A DNA stretch of 64,000 bases from NCBI GenBank assembly GCA_016286365.1, contig JAEESN010000004.1:87912-151911 (forward strand), written 5' to 3'. Shown one piece after another: positions 61,770 through 64,000 of the stretch. The translations under genes were made by a program, and so were the position numbers. Each line of letters starts with the position of its first letter. Position 1 is the first letter of the stretch. Under the pieces are notes generated by a model. It saw only the letters and a list, made by a program, of their open reading frames with translations, had not been told where the DNA came from and did no database searches. The stretch is from Treponema sp. (GTDB taxonomy: Bacteria; Spirochaetota; Spirochaetia; Treponematales; Treponemataceae).

Positions 61770-61921
61770 AAAGGAGGCTCCTTTATGGAAGGCGGGTCGA
61801 GTTATCCCATACGTTCATTAAGCATTAAAAAGAGCCTCTTTGTCTTTATTTTCTAATCAGTTTTAAATATTCCAGAGGCTCCAGATTTTAAAAGGGTGAT
61901 TAATAATCATCTGGAATTTTT
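61770..61921 (+). promoter_or_regulatory. Attenuator-like leader of corA
   Basis: Four segments can pair in exclusive ways. 1: GGAGGCTC (61773-61780), part of the ribosome site. 2: GAGCCTCT (61832-61839), inside the small ORF. 3: AGAGGCTC (61874-61881). 4: TCTGGAAT (61910-61917), which pairs with ATTCCAGA (61869-61876) overlapping segment 3 and is followed by five T. Pairs 1-2 free 3 for the terminator, pair 2-3 blocks it. The ribosome on the small ORF could switch between them. The start GAGGCTCC-TTTATGGA also recalls the opening of Mg2+ M-box RNAs, but the rest does not fit. Confidence 0.6.
61785..61856 (+). CDS. Leader peptide ORF before corA
   Basis: A 23-codon ORF, from MEGGSSYPIR to SLFVFIF, with a perfect AAGGAGG ribosome site seven bases before its ATG, the best in its surroundings. 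It ends 83 bases before the corA ATG. Segment 2 of the leader (61832-61839) lies in codons 16-19, so its translation would remodel the leader folds. A leader peptide is known for Salmonella corA (CorL); the two share no clear sequence. Confidence 0.55.
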   Translation: MEGGSSYPIRSLSIKKSLFVFIF

Positions 61922-61939
61922 ATTGTATTGGGGCATATT

Positions 61940-62992
61940 ATGATTACTTACTGGCAGCAAATTGAAGGCCAAATCGTAAAGGTAAAGAAAGAAGATATCC
62001 AGCCGTCTCGTCCTCTCTGGGTTGATGCAAGAAATGTTACCCGCGACGAAACAACTGAACTTCAGGAAGAATACAAAATCGAACAGGACCACATTCTGGA
62101 TATCCTCGACCCGGACGAACTTTCTCGTATGGAAGACGGTGAAGGCTACATCCTTACAATCGTGCGTGTTCCGGTTTATGATCCTGCGGCAGAAACTCCT
62201 TATTTTACAGTTCCAATCGGTATTGTAATCAAGGGTAAAAAAATCATCACAATCTGCTGGACAGACAGCGAAGTATTAAAGGACTTTGGAGCAAACAGAG
62301 TAAGAAACGTAAGGCTCACAGACTTTCCTTCTTTTATTGTTCAGATAATGAACCGCGCCAACTTGAACTTCCTTCGCTACCTTAAAGAGATTAACAGACG
62401 AAGTACAAGCATTCAGAATGAGATGAAGCTGGAAATTGAAAATCAGGAAATCATGCTCCTGCTCGGACTCGAAAAATCCCTGGTTTCTTTTACAAGCTCT
62501 TTAAAATCAAATTCACTTCTTCTTGAAAAAATGCGTACAACAAAGCTCATCAAATTTGACGAAGAAGACATCGACTTTGTAGAAGGCGTAAAGATTGATA
62601 ACCGCCAGGCAATTGAAATGGCCGACACCTATTCAAACATCCTTTTTGGAGTTATGGACGCCTTCAATTCCGTTGCTTCAAACAACCTGAACGTCGTAAT
62701 GAAGAAACTTGCAATCATCAACCTTGTAATGATGGCGCCAACCTTTGTAACAAGTTTCTTTGGAATGAACTTCAAGCTTCCTTTTGAAACCTTGAGCTGG
62801 TATTGGCCTGTAATTATTGCAAGTCTCTTATGTCTTGGCTCAGTCTTTATCTGCTGGTGGTTCTTAAGCATTAACGAAAGAAATTCAAGCCAGGTAAGAA
62901 AATTTAAAAAGCTTTCGCGCAAGCAGAGAAAAAATGTTCGTAAAGAAACAAAGAGACTAAAGGCTCAGGAAAAAAAGGCCTACAACAGCTAA
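61940..62992 (+). CDS. corA: CorA-type magnesium/cobalt transporter
   Basis: 350 residues. The start is the ATG six bases after GGGG; a TTG 12 bases earlier is possible. The large N-terminal cytoplasmic domain ends in long helices (FVEGVKIDNRQAIEMADTYS), then two transmembrane helices with the pore signature FFGMNFKLP (family YGMNF) and a basic C-terminal tail (KLSRKQRKNVRKETKRLKA). Moves Mg2+ through the inner membrane. The 302-base gap before it, 61638-61939, holds a leader ORF and attenuator-like stems. Confidence 0.92.
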   Translation: MITYWQQIEGQIVKVKKEDIQPSRPLWVDARNVTRDETTELQEEYKIEQDHILDILDPDELSRMEDGEGYILTIVRVPVYDPAAETPYFTVPIGIVIKGKKIITICWTDSEVLKDFGANRVRNVRLTDFPSFIVQIMNRANLNFLRYLKEINRRSTSIQNEMKLEIENQEIMLLLGLEKSLVSFTSSLKSNSLLLEKMRTTKLIKFDEEDIDFVEGVKIDNRQAIEMADTYSNILFGVMDAFNSVASNNLNVVMKKLAIINLVMMAPTFVTSFFGMNFKLPFETLSWYWPVIIASLLCLGSVFICWWFLSINERNSSQVRKFKKLSRKQRKNVRKETKRLKAQEKKAYNS

Positions 62993-63004
62993 AATCCCAA
63001 AACC

Positions 63005-63934
63005 TTAAATGTATTTTTTTATAAAGTTATCAACTGTGTTCCAGTAATCAACAGGAGCAGTTGAAAGGGATTTTATGTGGTTTGCACCAGGAACAATGAG
63101 CTTTGTTTTATCTGTAGGACATGCATTGTAAACCTTATCTACCATCTCTACCGGAATAAAGCCGTCATCCTGGCCGTGAATAAATACCATGGGAATTTTT
63201 GCCTTGGAAACAGACTTAAGACTATTACCCTTACTAAAGCTGTAGCCTGCCCTCATTCTTGAAACCAAAGAAGCCATCTGAATCATAGGGAAAGAAGGAA
63301 GATGGAAAAGTGTTTTTAATTTATTAGAAAAAATATCGTGAATGCTTGTGTATCCGCAGTCTTCAACGGCAACCTTTACATTAGGTGGAAGATTCATACC
63401 GCTCATCATCATAACTGTGGCACCACCCATGGAAACTCCGTGAAGTAAAATTTCTGCATCAGGATTTTTTTTGCAGATAAAGTCCAGCCACAAAAACATA
63501 TCAAATTTTTCAAGGGCACCCATTCCCATATATCGGCCCTCACTGATTCCATGAGCGCGCATAACAGGAATAAGACAGTTGAATCCTTTTTCCAAATAGT
63601 GGCGTGCAAAAGGAACCATCTCTTCCGGGATACCGCCGTAGCCGTGAATCAAAAGTACGAATTTATTTGTTTTTTTCTTGCAGTCTGCATAATAAGCTGT
63701 GAGTTTAAATCCGTCGCGTGAAAAAATATGTTCAACAATTGTGTCGTTTTTTAAGAAAGCTTCTTCCTTGGAATAATCAGGCCTTTTAACCTGCCAGCCT
63801 TCCCTCTTTGCCTTTGCTTCAAGATTGAATTTACTTTCGCGGTCCAGGGAAAAGGAAACAAGATAATTACCGCCAAAAAAGCATACAATGAGAATGAATA
63901 AAACAATTCCTAAAACAATGTATAAAGCTGTCAT
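63005..63934 (-). CDS. Membrane-anchored alpha/beta hydrolase
   Basis: 309 residues: N-terminal transmembrane helix (LYIVLGIVLFILIVCFFGGN) then an alpha/beta hydrolase with oxyanion HGYGGIPEEM, nucleophile elbow LLHGVSMGGATV (Ser), acid HGQDDGFIP and His in GANHIKS. Resembles YqkD/BEM46-like esterases; substrate unknown. SD AGAGG. Convergent with corA, 12 bases between stops. Confidence 0.87.
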   Translation of the reverse strand: MTALYIVLGIVLFILIVCFFGGNYLVSFSLDRESKFNLEAKAKREGWQVKRPDYSKEEAFLKNDTIVEHIFSRDGFKLTAYYADCKKKTNKFVLLIHGYGGIPEEMVPFARHYLEKGFNCLIPVMRAHGISEGRYMGMGALEKFDMFLWLDFICKKNPDAEILLHGVSMGGATVMMMSGMNLPPNVKVAVEDCGYTSIHDIFSNKLKTLFHLPSFPMIQMASLVSRMRAGYSFSKGNSLKSVSKAKIPMVFIHGQDDGFIPVEMVDKVYNACPTDKTKLIVPGANHIKSLSTAPVDYWNTVDNFIKKYI

Positions 63935-64000
63935 AAAATACCTCTATAAAGAAGTATATACTATATTTTTAATTTTGCGAGTTAATTCCCACGTTCCTGA

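Noticed and set aside
61770..61880. M-box (ykoK) magnesium riboswitch before corA
   Set aside because: The opening GAGGCTCC-TTTATGGA resembles the first stem from memory, but the leader is too short and the later conserved segments of a roughly 165-base M-box are absent; reported instead as attenuator-like.

Overview
The window reads as a chromosome segment of a host-associated treponeme (Spirochaetes). This is inference from: moderately AT-rich DNA; a diderm envelope (ExbB-ExbD-TonB, beta-barrel proteins, TPR and FecR proteins); a 1503-residue acyl-CoA dehydratase activase-like protein; a secreted SUMF1-fold protein; a FliL-like protein next to HflX; and a gut-type sugar-acid diet. No rRNA or marker gene fixes the species. 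One tRNA (Cys) is present; no prophage, insertion sequence or CRISPR array was recognised.

Layout. 1-490: tail of a SpoIIE-type phosphatase. 549-7317: uronate operon on the minus strand, uxuB - serine hydrolase - uxaC - eda - kdgK, with a dense array of hairpin repeats (1596-2043) before kdgK; uxuA lies apart at 20408-21514 behind a matching promoter palindrome. Together they give the whole glucuronate route: glucuronate > fructuronate > mannonate > 2-keto-3-deoxygluconate > KDPG > pyruvate + glyceraldehyde-3-phosphate. 7443-18114: accessory block between the two uronate loci (SUMF1-like protein, HipA-like kinase with C-terminal winged helix, UvrD-type helicase with nuclease insert and zinc ribbons, CoiA-like protein, FN3-like protein behind a structured leader, DUF3791/DUF3990 cassette, two GNATs, an internally deleted KilA-N protein holding a 32-bp perfect palindrome). 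18257-20314: MerR regulator with textbook operator, YbjQ-like protein, lipoprotein esterase.

21667-33563: one minus-strand envelope operon, activase - 455-aa secreted protein - TPR protein - beta-barrel - ExbB - ExbD - TonB. 33688-39795: secreted protein, charged-helix protein, methyltransferase, adenosine deaminase, then AGCS symporter and argC. 39937-40207: tRNA-Cys and hairpins. 40208-43424: ECF transporter module fused into one chain, NUDIX, small membrane protein. 43448-45811: FecR/barrel/small-protein operon. 46295-56134: LacI regulator, acidic membrane sensor, HflX, FliL-like protein, DUF308 protein, a sugar-sensor-like GGDEF protein, and cimA. 56135-63934: trypsin-like protease, pyridoxal kinase, His-rich COG0523 GTPase, two small unknown genes, corA with an attenuator-like leader, alpha/beta hydrolase.

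The strongest signals outside the genes are: (1) six genes (MerR, activase, DUF-like 45329-45811, LacI, HflX, cimA) whose -10 box ends 7-8 nt before the start codon and which lack a Shine-Dalgarno, i.e. predicted leaderless mRNAs; (2) a corA leader with a 23-codon ORF and mutually exclusive stems ending in a terminator; (3) the palindrome inside the KilA-N gene; (4) the shared uronate operator; (5) the hairpin array at 1596-2043.
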